DNA of 29,950 nucleotides, from positions 1-29,950 of the forward strand of contig DAINSQ010000044.1 of NCBI GenBank assembly GCA_036741235.1, given 5' to 3'. The DNA is from JABWBR01 sp036741235. GTDB taxonomy: Bacteria; Bacteroidota; Bacteroidia; Chitinophagales; Saprospiraceae. Positions 7,918-16,870 of this stretch are shown here, in pieces. Positions within the stretch are counted from its first letter, which is position 1, and every line of letters starts with the position of its first letter. Below the pieces are notes generated by a model. It was not told the DNA's origin, did not search any database, and was given only the letters and a program-made list of their open reading frames with translations. Both the position numbers and the translations under genes were made by a program.

Positions 7918-9060
7918 ATGCGCCTGAATACCCGCCGGCTGCTACCTGCCACAGTGCTGATTTTTATACTACTACCATGGGCAGGCGCCCAAACGCCGGT
8001 CAACCCGCGCGCCACAAAGCGCACCCAGGCGCTGTTGTACAACCTTTCGCAAACGGCGAGCCGGGGCGAAGTACTTTTCGGCCACGAAGACGCCGTAGCC
8101 TACGGCATCGGCTGGAAAAACATACCGGGCGCTTCCGATGTAAAAAGCGTATGCGGCGATTACCCGGCGGTATACGGGTGGGATTTGTGCAACATCGGCC
8201 TTTTTCCTTTCAATATAGATACGGTGCGCTTTGATTCCATGCGCTACTGGATCAAGCAGGCCTATCGCCGCGGCGGCATCCACACTTTCAGCTGGCATTT
8301 GCAAAACCCCAAAACAGGCGGCAGTTCGTGGGATACAACCGCCGCTGTGCGGGATATTCTGCCGGGAGGGTCGCTGCACAATTTTTACAAAACTCAACTT
8401 GACCAGGTAGCCGACTTTTTCCGCCGGCTCAAAAAGGGATTTCCTTTCCGGCATAGCATACCCGTGATATTCCGGCCATTTCACGAGCAAAACGGCTGGT
8501 GGTTCTGGTGGGGAAAAACGCACTGCACACCCGAAGAATACAAGGCGCTGTACCGGTTTACCGTAACCTACCTGCTAAAAGCCAAAAAGCTCAACAACAT
8601 CCTGTTTGCCTATTCCCCCGATGTTTTTGAAAACGAAGCGGAGTATCTGGCGTATTATCCCGGCGATGAATACGTAGACCTGCTGGGGCTCGATATGTAC
8701 CACTTTAGCACCCGGACCCTCGATACTACGATGCACAAACTTGGAACGGTTGTCCGGCTGGCCGAAAGTCGCGGCAAAATAGCCGCCCTCACCGAAACCG
8801 GCTTTGAGAAAATTCCTGATCCGCAATGGTGGACGCGGCAGTTGCTCCAGCCCTTGCTCAATGACCCCGACGCAAGACGCGCGGCCTACGTATTGGTATG
8901 GCGAAATGCCCGCCTATCGCACCACTACGGCCCCTACCCCGGTCATCCAAGTGCGCCCGATTTTGTAGCTTTCGCAAATGACAAGCATATTTTGCTGGAA
9001 AGCGATTTACCCCGTATGTACCGACTGCCAAAAAAAAGCAAATCCCGCAATAAACCTTAA
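7918..9060 (+). CDS. GH26 endo-beta-1,4-mannanase
   Basis: 380 residues. It hydrolyses internal beta-1,4-mannosidic bonds in mannan or glucomannan. The signal peptide (residues 1-24, ending WAGA) points to export; there is no lipobox cysteine. The GH26 acid/base Glu190 lies in the signature RPFHEQNGWWFWWG, and the nucleophile Glu293 in ALTETGFEK, preceded by GLDMYHF. The length is that of a single GH26 catalytic module with no added binding domain. It opens a plus-strand operon: 11 bp to the symporter, then 5 bp to GH130. This matches the order GH26, symporter, GH130 known from Bacteroides fragilis, where the GH26 enzyme releases mannobiose. Confidence 0.93.
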   Translation: MRLNTRRLLPATVLIFILLPWAGAQTPVNPRATKRTQALLYNLSQTASRGEVLFGHEDAVAYGIGWKNIPGASDVKSVCGDYPAVYGWDLCNIGLFPFNIDTVRFDSMRYWIKQAYRRGGIHTFSWHLQNPKTGGSSWDTTAAVRDILPGGSLHNFYKTQLDQVADFFRRLKKGFPFRHSIPVIFRPFHEQNGWWFWWGKTHCTPEEYKALYRFTVTYLLKAKKLNNILFAYSPDVFENEAEYLAYYPGDEYVDLLGLDMYHFSTRTLDTTMHKLGTVVRLAESRGKIAALTETGFEKIPDPQWWTRQLLQPLLNDPDARRAAYVLVWRNARLSHHYGPYPGHPSAPDFVAFANDKHILLESDLPRMYRLPKKSKSRNKP

Positions 9061-9071
9061 ACAAAACCGCC

Positions 9072-10904
9072 ATGCAACTACACTGGATCGACCTGGCCAT
9101 TATTTTGGCCTACATCGCGGCCACTCTGCTCATCGGCTTTTGGATCTCCAAAAAGGCATCCAAAGATATGCGCGCCTATTTTCTCGGGGGCAATACCATG
9201 CCCTGGTATATGCTGGGGTTGTCCAACGCCTCCGGCATGTTTGACATCAGCGGCACCATGTGGATGGTATACCTGCTGTTTGTTTATGGCCTGAAAAGTG
9301 TGTGGATACCCTGGCTCTGGCCCGTTTTCAACCAGATATTCATGATGGTCTTCCTTTCGATATGGCTGCGCCGCAGCGGCGTGATGACCGGCGCCGAGTG
9401 GATCGCCTTTCGCTTTGGCAAAGGGCGGGGCGCCCGGCTTTCCCACCTCATCGTAGTCGTATTTGCCCTGCTCAACGTCATTGGTTTTTTGGCCTACGGC
9501 TTTATCGGCATCGGCAAATTTGCCGCCGCCTTTCTGCCCTGGCAACTCGCCGAAGATCCCAATTGGAACGCCAACTTATATGGCATCATTATCACATTAA
9601 TCACTACAATTTACGTAGTAAAAGGCGGCATGTTCAGCGTAGTATTTACCGAAGTGCTGCAATACGTGCTAATGACCATTTCCTGTATTGCCGTGGCAGC
9701 CATTGCCATGAACGCAATATCGCCGGACATGCTCCAGCGGGTCATTCCAGGCGGCTGGACCGATCTGTTTTTCGGCCGGCAATTGAATCTCGACTGGTCG
9801 GGCATCCTCGAATCGGCCAATTCACAGATCGCCAAAGACGGCTGGTCGATGTTCGGCGCTTTCTGGATGATGATGCTGTTTAAAGGCGCGCTACAGTCCC
9901 TGGCCGGCCCGGCGCCCAACTACGACATGCAGCGGGTATTATCAACCCGCTCGCCCGGCGAAGCCGCCAAAATGAGTTTTTTCGTCAACGTGGTATTGCT
10001 TTTCCCCCGCTATTTGCTGGTAGCGGGGTTGACTGTGCTGGCGCTGGTATTTTTCATGGACGACCTGCGCGGCATGGGCGACAAACTGGATTTTGAACTC
10101 ATTTTGCCGTTTGCGCTCAAAAATTTCATTCCGGTAGGATTGCTGGGTCTGCTCATCGCCGGTTTGCTGGCGGCGTTTATGTCTACCTTTGCCGCTACCG
10201 TGAATGCGGCGCCTGCCTATTTGGTCAACGACATCTACAAGCACTACATCAACCCCCATGCCGAGCAAAAAACGTACGTCAATTTGAGCTATCTGGTATC
10301 GGTTGTTTTTGTCCTCATCGGCATAGGCATCGGCTTGTTTGTACAATCGCTCAACGACATCGTGCAATGGATCGTAGCCGCGCTCTACGGCGGCTATACG
10401 GCCTCCAACCTGCTCAAATGGTACTGGTGGCGCTTCAACAGCCACGGTTACTTTTGGGGCATGGTCGGCGGCATCGGCGGCGCCATGGCGGTTCCCTGGC
10501 TGATGCCCGGTATTGCCGATATTTATGCCTTCCCAATCATACTGCTCATTTCGCTCGCCGGATGTATCGCCGGCAGCCTGCTTACTCCGCCCGACGACGC
10601 AGCCGTACTTGAGCATTTTTACCTCAAAGTGCGCCCCTGGGGCTGGTGGAAACCCGTTCACGACAAACTGGCGCTTGAATACCCTGATTTAGTCAAAAAT
10701 AAAGACCTGGGCCGCGATATCGCGAATGTCGCGGTGGGTATTGCATGGCAGACCGCGCTCACTGCAGCGCCGATATTTATGGTAATCGAATACTGGCGCG
10801 CCTTCGGTATATGCGTTTTATTTATCGCCGTTTCCAGTATTTTTCTTAAATTTAATTGGTGGAATAAATTGCAGGATTACCCCGACGAATTGGCAAAACA
10901 ATAA
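9072..10904 (+). CDS. Sodium/solute symporter (SSS family), probable mannobiose importer
   Basis: 610 residues with about 13-14 membrane helices, the usual size of SSS carriers. The start WIDLAIILAYIAATLLIGFWISKKA and the segment AYFLGGNTMPWYMLGLSNASGMFD are typical of this family (SGLT/PutP fold), which couples sodium entry to uptake of sugars, amino acids or other solutes. The C-terminal part after about residue 490 contains a tryptophan-rich cytoplasmic loop and two further helices. Placement between GH26 mannanase and the GH130 phosphorylase, 11 bp and 5 bp away, strongly suggests that the substrate is a short manno-oligosaccharide; the sequence alone does not prove it. Confidence 0.9.
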   Translation: MQLHWIDLAIILAYIAATLLIGFWISKKASKDMRAYFLGGNTMPWYMLGLSNASGMFDISGTMWMVYLLFVYGLKSVWIPWLWPVFNQIFMMVFLSIWLRRSGVMTGAEWIAFRFGKGRGARLSHLIVVVFALLNVIGFLAYGFIGIGKFAAAFLPWQLAEDPNWNANLYGIIITLITTIYVVKGGMFSVVFTEVLQYVLMTISCIAVAAIAMNAISPDMLQRVIPGGWTDLFFGRQLNLDWSGILESANSQIAKDGWSMFGAFWMMMLFKGALQSLAGPAPNYDMQRVLSTRSPGEAAKMSFFVNVVLLFPRYLLVAGLTVLALVFFMDDLRGMGDKLDFELILPFALKNFIPVGLLGLLIAGLLAAFMSTFAATVNAAPAYLVNDIYKHYINPHAEQKTYVNLSYLVSVVFVLIGIGIGLFVQSLNDIVQWIVAALYGGYTASNLLKWYWWRFNSHGYFWGMVGGIGGAMAVPWLMPGIADIYAFPIILLISLAGCIAGSLLTPPDDAAVLEHFYLKVRPWGWWKPVHDKLALEYPDLVKNKDLGRDIANVAVGIAWQTALTAAPIFMVIEYWRAFGICVLFIAVSSIFLKFNWWNKLQDYPDELAKQ

Positions 10905-10909
10905 CGATT

Positions 10910-12106
10910 ATGGCATTTTTCAAAAATCCCGGCGCTTCCGGCGCTTATCAGCAGCACCTGCGCAACATCCAGGAAGTCCATGAAAGGCTGATCACCCGGC
11001 CCAACGAACCACTGGAGCTCAACAACGGCATCTACCAGCGCTGGAAATACCCGGTGCTTACCGCTGAGCATACTCCTTTGTTCTGGCGCTACGACTTCGA
11101 TGAAACGACCAACCCCTATCTCATGGAGCGCCAGGGCATCAATGCGGCTTTTAACTCCGGCGCGATATACCACGAAGGCAAATACCTGCTTGTTGTAAGG
11201 GTGGAGGGCAACGACCGCAAATCGTTTTTTGCCATAGCCGCCAGTCCCAACGGCATTGACAATTTCCGCTTTTGGGATTACCCCCTGGTGATGCCTGAAA
11301 CAGAAGACCCCGATACCAACGTCTATGACATGCGCCTCACGCTGCACGAAGACGGCTGGATCTACGGGCTATTTTGCACCGAACGCAAAGACCGGTCGCG
11401 CCCCGATGACACGACGGCCGCCGTGGCCGCCTGCGGCATCGCCCGCACGCGCGACCTCGTCAACTGGGAGCGCCTGCCCGACCTGATCTCGCACACCGGC
11501 CAACAGCGCAACGTGGTGTTGCACCCCGAATTTATCAACGGCCAATACGGACTGTACACCCGCCCGCAAGACGGCTTTATCGACGTGGGCAGCGGCGGAG
11601 GCATCGGCTGGGGCCTCACGGCATCAATGGAAAAAGCCGAGGTCGCAAAAGAAATTATCATAGACCCCAAAATTTATCACACCATCAAAGAAGTGAAAAA
11701 CGGCCAGGGCCCTCCCCCGCTCAAAACAGACAAGGGCTGGCTGCACCTGGCTCACGGCGTGCGCAATACCGCCGCCGGGCTTCGCTATGTGTTGTACCTC
11801 TTCCTCACCGATTTACGCGAACCCTGGCGCATTACCCACCTTCCCGCCGGCCATTTTATAGCCCCACAGGGTGAAGAACGCGTCGGCGATGTGTCGAATG
11901 TGACGTTTAGCAACGGCTGGATCGCCAATAACGATGGCGAGGTGTTTATTTACTACGGCTCTTCGGATACGCGCATGCACGTGGCTACTACTACGCTCGA
12001 CCGCCTGCTGGATTATGCGCAAAATACGCCGCCCGACGGCCTGCGCTCCGCCGCTTCGGTGAAGGAACGCATTAAGCTGATTGAACGGAATATGCGATTT
12101 TGTTAG
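10910..12106 (+). CDS. GH130 4-O-beta-D-mannosyl-D-glucose phosphorylase
   Basis: 398 residues without a signal peptide, so cytoplasmic. It converts mannosyl-beta-1,4-glucose and phosphate into alpha-mannose-1-phosphate and glucose. The sequence reads very like the B. fragilis enzyme as I remember it, including YPVLTAEHTPLFWRYD, LVVRVEGNDRKSFFA, ESPNG-like ASPNGIDNFRFWDYP, NVYDMRLTLHEDGWIYG with the likely catalytic Asp140, QQRNVVLHPEF, YTRPQDGFIDVGSGGGIGW and YYHTIKEVKNG (here IYHTIKEVKNG). This places it in subfamily GH130_1. It is the last gene of the GH26-symporter operon. The partner epimerase that makes its substrate from mannobiose is not in the window. Confidence 0.93.
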   Translation: MAFFKNPGASGAYQQHLRNIQEVHERLITRPNEPLELNNGIYQRWKYPVLTAEHTPLFWRYDFDETTNPYLMERQGINAAFNSGAIYHEGKYLLVVRVEGNDRKSFFAIAASPNGIDNFRFWDYPLVMPETEDPDTNVYDMRLTLHEDGWIYGLFCTERKDRSRPDDTTAAVAACGIARTRDLVNWERLPDLISHTGQQRNVVLHPEFINGQYGLYTRPQDGFIDVGSGGGIGWGLTASMEKAEVAKEIIIDPKIYHTIKEVKNGQGPPPLKTDKGWLHLAHGVRNTAAGLRYVLYLFLTDLREPWRITHLPAGHFIAPQGEERVGDVSNVTFSNGWIANNDGEVFIYYGSSDTRMHVATTTLDRLLDYAQNTPPDGLRSAASVKERIKLIERNMRFC

Positions 12107-12109
12107 GAT

Positions 12110-12142
12110 GGTTGTGGGTTGCGGGTTGTGGGTTGTAGGTTT
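12110..12142 (+). repeat. Degenerate heptamer repeat (GGTTGTG/GGTTGCG/GGTTGTA)
   Basis: Four units of the 7-bp family GGTTG(T/C)(G/A) follow the GH130 stop by 3 bp and run into AT-rich words of the type TTAAACATTAAA and TTCAACATTAAAC up to about 12204. It lies at the convergent junction with the response regulator gene. No strong complementary arm is visible here, unlike at the other junctions. Confidence 0.85.
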
Positions 12143-12213
12143 AATATCTTGATCATCAAACAATTAAATATTAAACATTAAAAATTCAACATTAAACATA
12201 AAACAACCGGTTG

Positions 12214-12978
12214 CTATTCCGACGTTTCCGCCCCTCCTTGTAGCCAGCGTTTAAAAACGGGGGAGCGCTCGGTACTCACCACCGTATCCAGATCGCAGGG
12301 GGGGACGAGTTCGAGTTTGACGCGAGATTTGGAATAGGCGTACATTTCCTTAATAGATTGAATATTGACGATAAACTGGCGGTTGATGCGAAAAAAAGAC
12401 TTATCGTCGACCAGTTCCTCCACTTTTTCGAGTGAAAAGTCAAGAGGATAGCGTTTGCCTTCCTGGGTGACGACAAAAGTGATTTTGTTTTCAGTATAAA
12501 AATAGGCTGCTTCATTCATATTCACTACCCTAATCGTTTGCCCCAGCTTAATAAGTAACCTGCGCGGCTGGTTTTCCTGCTGCATAGCTTTTGCCAGTTG
12601 CTGATAGTCGAAAACGGCATTGCTTTTCCATTGCTTGTATTTTTCAATAGCCTGCTCCAGTTCATTTTGCTTGATAGGTTTCAACAAATAATCAATCGCA
12701 TTCACCTTGAAAGCCTGGATGGCGTATTGGTCGTATGCCGTAGTAAAAATCACCGGTCTGTTGATTTTTACATAATGAAAAATCTCAAAGCTGGATCCAT
12801 CTGCCAGGTGGATATCCATAAAAATCAACTCCGGCAATTCATGGACGCCCAGCCACTCCATAGTAGTTTCAATGCTGTCGAGCTGGGCGACTACCTCGAT
12901 AGCGGGGTCGATATCCTGGATGAGTTTTTGCAATCTTCTGGCGGCGGCGGCCTCGTCTTCAATGATGAGCACTTTCAT
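12214..12978 (-). CDS. LytTR-family response regulator
   Basis: 254 residues. The receiver domain (residues 1-120) has the acidic pair Glu7-Asp8 at the start, the phospho-acceptor Asp55 in FMDIHLADG, Thr79-Thr80 and Lys100 in LLKPIKQ. A LytTR DNA-binding domain follows (about 145-250), with YFYTENKITFVV and FFRINRQFIVNIQSI, typical of AlgR/AgrA/LytR-like regulators, which bind paired direct repeats. The ATG overlaps the kinase stop codon by 4 bases (ATGA), so the two are translationally coupled and should be cognate partners. Targets are not visible; autoregulation or control of the upstream YceI gene is a guess. Confidence 0.95.
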   Translation of the reverse strand: MKVLIIEDEAAAARRLQKLIQDIDPAIEVVAQLDSIETTMEWLGVHELPELIFMDIHLADGSSFEIFHYVKINRPVIFTTAYDQYAIQAFKVNAIDYLLKPIKQNELEQAIEKYKQWKSNAVFDYQQLAKAMQQENQPRRLLIKLGQTIRVVNMNEAAYFYTENKITFVVTQEGKRYPLDFSLEKVEELVDDKSFFRINRQFIVNIQSIKEMYAYSKSRVKLELVPPCDLDTVVSTERSPVFKRWLQGGAETSE

Positions 12979-15845
12979 AGAAAATCATTTTTAATCAGGG
13001 GGATGCTGACCTTAAAAACGCGATCGTTTTGGTCAACCAGAATGGGTTTATCAATTAAAAGCGCATAGCGGGCTCTAACGCTTTGCAAACCGAAGCCGGT
13101 AGAGCGTTCGGGGGTTAGTTTGGGTTGCAGATTATTGCTTACCGACAAATAGCCGTCCTCTTCCAGCGCTATTTCCACGTTTAGCGGCCTGGCTTTGCTG
13201 ATGACATTGTGTTTAACGGCATTTTCCACCAGAATTTGCAGTGTGAGCGGCGCTACGTAGGTCGGTTCGCCATTCACCTTAATATGAAGACCAAAATTGT
13301 CGCCATAACGGGTATTAAGCAAAAAGGCATAACTTTTTACCAATTCAATTTCCTCCTTGAGCGGGATCAATTCTTTTTCGCGGTATTGCAGAATGCTGCG
13401 GTAGAAATCGGATAGTTTTTCAACATAAGCGACCGCCAGTTTGGGGTCTTCATCGATAATAGTGATCAGCGTATTAAAGCTGTTAAACAAAAAATGGGGG
13501 TTAATCTGGCTTTTCAACGCTTCGTATTGGCTTTCAATTTTTTCTTTGTTCAACAGGGCCTCGCGATGCAGTCGATGTTCGCGTTGTTTCATCAACCAGT
13601 ACAACAATGCGCCTATAAGCAAAATAGCTGCGATAAGAAACCAGGGCCGGCGCCAGAGGGGCGTATTGATTCGAAAGCTATAAGATACGGCCGGTTCCTG
13701 ATCAAAGGCGTCGTTTTCGGTAGCTGAAACAATAAACGTATAATTGCCGGGCGGCAAATTGGAATAAGTAGCCCTGGGGTCGCCGGAGATAATCCAATCG
13801 GGGTTAAGGCCTTCCAGTTTGTATCTGTATTTCACGGTTTTGGGGTCGGTATACCAGAGGCCTACAAAATCGAAAATGAAGTTGTTTTGATGATGCGCAA
13901 ATTCGTTTTGCTTTAAAATATCGACGGGATCCAGGAAAATCGATACTTTATCGAGCAGAATGCGGGGGTGAATACTCAGGTTTTCTTTCAAAGCGGTATA
14001 TCGCAATACCTGGTGTTGGGCGCCGATCCATACGTTGCCCAACCTGTCGATAGTCAGGGCGTTGAGGTTGGGGTCGATATTGCGGATGCCGACTTCCTCA
14101 TCGAAATAGATCAGATGGCGGGTTTGGGGGTCGAGCAGATCCACGCCCGACTGGTGCACCATAACGATATTGCCCTTGCGGTCTGTGCCGAGACTGGTAA
14201 TAGCCTGTTCGCGGATTCCTTCTTTAACGGTAAGCTGGACAAACTGCTCGCCGTCGAATTCAAAAATGCCCTGTTTATCAGTGCTGAACCAGATATGCCC
14301 GCGCCGGTCTTCGGTAATGGCATAAACTGCACTGAGCGGGATGCTGCCGGCTTTGGGGTAATGGGTAATTCGGCCGTTGTCCAACACACTGACACCCCTG
14401 CCGTCGGCGCCAAACCAGGTTCGTCCTTTGCTGTCAACGAATACTTTATAGATAAAATTGGTGCCCAATCCGCTTTCCTGATTAAAATTGCGAATGGAAA
14501 AATCAGCGCTCACAGCCAAAGGATTACCATTGAAGTTCAGTTCGGTAACGCCGCCCAGCGTTGCCAGCCAGATTTTATTATTGAACCCGTCGATAGAAAG
14601 TACGCTGCCGTTGGTGAGGCCGTCGCTTTCCGAAAAATGCCTCAAACGGCCTGAAGCCGGCTGATAACAATACACGCCGCCGCCAAAAGTACCGATCCAG
14701 ATATTCTGGTAATTATCTTCGTATAAGCTTAATACGTTGGCATTTAATTGGGGTAATTGGGGTAAAAAAACGCTTTTGCCGTTGGTTTGGTAGCGATAAA
14801 GCCCGGATTGGGCGCAGACCCATAGCTGAAATCGGGAATCAGCCAAAACGGCCTGGATGTTGTCGAGCCTGTTGAGGATAAACTCAAACTGGCGGTTGGC
14901 AGAGCATACGCCGTCGATATTGTTGATCACCCAGATATTACCCTCAATATCCTTGTGCAGGTCGACCACTTTGGAGGAAAGGGATTTTTCAGAGCAGGCC
15001 AATTGCTGTAATTGCCTGCTATTCAAGTCATAGCGAAACACTCCCTTGCCATCGGCGCCAATCCACAATTCACGGTCTTCATATAGTTCAAAACAATTAA
15101 TAACGCCGTTTGTCCATTCAACCGGGGGATATTCAAATTGCCAGGTTTGGGTATTAAAATAACAAAATCCTCTATCGTAAGTACCGACCCAGCAATTGCC
15201 TTTTTCGTCGGGCAAAATAGCGCGTACGATATCGTCGGGCAGCCCTTGGGCACGGGTGAGGTTGTACACCGATTTATTGCCGTTTCGCAAAGCGCAGATG
15301 CTGATACCGCCGTCGGTAGCGGCCCAGAGCCTGTTGTTTTTGTCCTTGACCAAAGCGTAAATATCATTGCCGAGCAGGCCGTCGTCGGTATTCAGATTGT
15401 ACATACGGCCATTGCGAAAATAATACAACCCTTCGCCGTAGGTTGCCAGCCACAATACGCCCTGAGCGTCTTCGAGAATGGCGACGACAGGGGCTTTGGG
15501 AAGTCCCTCTTCTACCTTCCACAAGGTTAAATGGCCTGTTTTTGTTTTGGTGTAAATGTCGCCGTTGTCATAGCCAACCCATAGCATGCCCTGGCGGTCC
15601 TGGTAAATAGCGGTAACGGCGCGGGCCACAGAGTCGCCGGAAGGCCAAAAAGTATATTTGCGCCCGTCATATTGGAAAAGCCCCTGATCGGCGCCGAACC
15701 AGAGCATCCCGGAAGCTGATTCATATACGAGGCTCACACGCGTTTCTTCCCACTCTCCTCCCAAGGGGTGGAATTTGAAGTGAGGGGTTTGCGCATTGAG
15801 CAGCCACCAGCAGGCAAAACACCATATTGTAAGACAGTATTTCAA
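12975..15845 (-). CDS. Propeller-sensing LytS-type histidine kinase (Reg_prop / Y_Y_Y / HisKA)
   Basis: 956 residues. Signal peptide (about 1-19, ending LLNAQ), then a large periplasmic sensor of many short Reg_prop repeats such as GMLWVGYDNGDIY, GVLWLATYGEGLYYF and NIWIGTFGGGVYCY, then a Y_Y_Y domain near YSNLPPGNYTFIVSA, one membrane helix at about 733-753, a short coiled linker, and a LytS-type kinase: INPHFLFNSFN with His784, the N-box ILVENAVKHN (Asn875) and the G-box GFGLQS (917-922). The start codon is TTG, overlapping the YceI stop as TTGA; the next ATG is some 50 residues in and would remove the signal peptide. It phosphorylates the LytTR regulator encoded next. In Bacteroidota such propellers often sense polysaccharide fragments, but the ligand is unknown here. 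Confidence 0.93.
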   Translation of the reverse strand: MKYCLTIWCFACWWLLNAQTPHFKFHPLGGEWEETRVSLVYESASGMLWFGADQGLFQYDGRKYTFWPSGDSVARAVTAIYQDRQGMLWVGYDNGDIYTKTKTGHLTLWKVEEGLPKAPVVAILEDAQGVLWLATYGEGLYYFRNGRMYNLNTDDGLLGNDIYALVKDKNNRLWAATDGGISICALRNGNKSVYNLTRAQGLPDDIVRAILPDEKGNCWVGTYDRGFCYFNTQTWQFEYPPVEWTNGVINCFELYEDRELWIGADGKGVFRYDLNSRQLQQLACSEKSLSSKVVDLHKDIEGNIWVINNIDGVCSANRQFEFILNRLDNIQAVLADSRFQLWVCAQSGLYRYQTNGKSVFLPQLPQLNANVLSLYEDNYQNIWIGTFGGGVYCYQPASGRLRHFSESDGLTNGSVLSIDGFNNKIWLATLGGVTELNFNGNPLAVSADFSIRNFNQESGLGTNFIYKVFVDSKGRTWFGADGRGVSVLDNGRITHYPKAGSIPLSAVYAITEDRRGHIWFSTDKQGIFEFDGEQFVQLTVKEGIREQAITSLGTDRKGNIVMVHQSGVDLLDPQTRHLIYFDEEVGIRNIDPNLNALTIDRLGNVWIGAQHQVLRYTALKENLSIHPRILLDKVSIFLDPVDILKQNEFAHHQNNFIFDFVGLWYTDPKTVKYRYKLEGLNPDWIISGDPRATYSNLPPGNYTFIVSATENDAFDQEPAVSYSFRINTPLWRRPWFLIAAILLIGALLYWLMKQREHRLHREALLNKEKIESQYEALKSQINPHFLFNSFNTLITIIDEDPKLAVAYVEKLSDFYRSILQYREKELIPLKEEIELVKSYAFLLNTRYGDNFGLHIKVNGEPTYVAPLTLQILVENAVKHNVISKARPLNVEIALEEDGYLSVSNNLQPKLTPERSTGFGLQSVRARYALLIDKPILVDQNDRVFKVSIPLIKNDFL

Positions 15846-16396
15846 CGTCCGGCAATTGAAAAAACAGCCTCTACTTTCACCTGGATTTCGTCGGCTATTT
15901 TTTGGTATACAATTTTGGGGATGGCGATGCCATGGTCTTCGAGTAGTACTGTAAAATTGGAACGCACGGTCAGTTTGCCGCCCTTGGCGATGATAGTCGC
16001 CTTGATGATGCGTTCCTGTTCGATGCCGTGTACATTAAATTTACCTTTGGCGCGCACGGCGTATTCGCCGTCTTTTGTAAAATCTGTTTGTTCGATAATT
16101 TTACCATTAAAGCCGGCTTTATCAAACCGGTTGCTCTCCATGTAATTTTCGTTAAAATGCTCGCGCTGCAAGGGGCTGTTGAAACCTTCGAAGGTGTTGA
16201 CGGCTACCGAAAAGGCAAAGGTTTTGTTGTCGGCGTCAATGGCCCCTCTGAGCGCTGACGAGTACGCCTTGATTACTTCCAGCGGAGCTTCGGAAGTAAA
16301 CCATATTTCGCCTTTTGAGGTAACATATTTTTGAGCTTGAACGCTTGTCGTACAATATATTAGCCCAAATACCAAAAGCCAAACTGCCAATCTCAT
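15842..16396 (-). CDS. YceI-like periplasmic protein
   Basis: 184 residues from the ATG at 16396. The open frame runs further upstream through low-complexity DNA and the assembly gap, but this ATG gives a clean signal peptide (MRLAVWLLVFGLIYC... ending VQAQ). The body resembles the YceI lipocalin-like family: AIDADNKTFAFSVAVNTFEGFNSPLQREHFNENYMESNRF, then repeated beta strands GEYAVRAKGKFNVHGIEQERIIKATIIAKGGKLTVRSNF. Bacterial YceI proteins bind isoprenoid-like or other lipids in the periplasm; the function in Bacteroidota is poorly known. The stop codon overlaps the kinase TTG start, so it forms the first cistron of a three-gene operon with the two-component system and might report to it or be regulated by it. 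Confidence 0.8.
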   Translation of the reverse strand: MRLAVWLLVFGLIYCTTSVQAQKYVTSKGEIWFTSEAPLEVIKAYSSALRGAIDADNKTFAFSVAVNTFEGFNSPLQREHFNENYMESNRFDKAGFNGKIIEQTDFTKDGEYAVRAKGKFNVHGIEQERIIKATIIAKGGKLTVRSNFTVLLEDHGIAIPKIVYQKIADEIQVKVEAVFSIAGR

Positions 16397-16494
16397 AAGC
16401 TGTCTTTTTAATGAATCGCACCCGCAATTTTCTATAGAAACATCGCTATTCGGAAAAAATATATGCTGAACGGGAAAAAAAAGGGGTTGAGCGG
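16397..16494. other. Upstream region of the YceI-kinase-regulator operon
   Basis: About 100 bp with no gene. It should hold the operon promoter on the minus strand, but I find no TAnnTTTG box. It ends in an A-run (8 As) just before the heptamer array. Confidence 0.35.
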
Positions 16495-16536
16495 GGTTGT
16501 AGGTTGTAGGTTGTAGGTTGTAGGTTGTAGGTTGTA
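16495..16536 (+). repeat. Heptamer tandem repeat (GGTTGTA)x6
   Basis: Six exact GGTTGTA copies, the same word as at 1953 and 28233. It lies between the 5' end of the YceI gene and the 3' end of the nuclease gene, next to the assembly gap. Confidence 0.95.
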
Positions 16537-16556
16537 GGTCGCCCGCCCGGGATCGG

Positions 16557-16823
16557 TCGTTTCGACTCCGCGCAACGACCGGCAAAGTCGCACAGTCGCT
16601 CACGGGAATGCTCGTTTCGACTCCNNNNNNNNNNNNNNNNNNNNNNNNNNNNNNNNNNNNNNNNNNNNNNNNNNNNNNNNNNNNNNNNNNNNNNNNNNNN
16701 NNNNNNNNNNNNNNNNNNNNNNNNNNNNNNNNNNNNNNNNNNNNNNNNNNNNNNNNNNNNNNNNNNNNNNNNNNNNNNNNNNNNNNNNNNNNAGGGAGGG
16801 AGTGCCCTTGCTCGCACAGTCGC
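16557..16823. repeat. Probable ~55-bp tandem repeat interrupted by the assembly gap
   Basis: TCGTTTCGACTCC occurs at 16557-16569 and again at 16612-16624, a spacing of 55 bp, and the second copy runs straight into the Ns. TCGCACAGTCGC is found before the gap at 16588-16599 and after it at 16812-16823. Shared words on both sides suggest that the missing sequence is more of the same repeat. Confidence 0.55.
16625..16792. other. Assembly gap (168 Ns)
   Basis: A run of 168 undetermined bases. Open frames crossing it are artefacts. Confidence 1.
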
Positions 16824-16870
16824 CCCCTCCTGTACAATGGTTGCACGGTCGAGAGCAGAGAACCTCTCCC

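Noticed and set aside
9942..10661. 239-residue minus-strand open frame opposite the symporter gene
   Set aside because: Hydrophilic, His/Gln/Arg-rich shadow of a membrane protein gene with no family features.
13968..14654. 228-residue plus-strand frame opposite the kinase sensor domain
   Set aside because: Shadow of the propeller repeats; no start context or motif.
16557..16823. CRISPR array
   Set aside because: Only two 13-base repeat copies are visible before the gap, the repeat has no typical length or palindrome, and no cas genes are present.
16397..16846. N-terminal extension of the YceI frame through the gap
   Set aside because: It translates tandem repeats and Ns; the ATG at 16396 gives a proper signal peptide.
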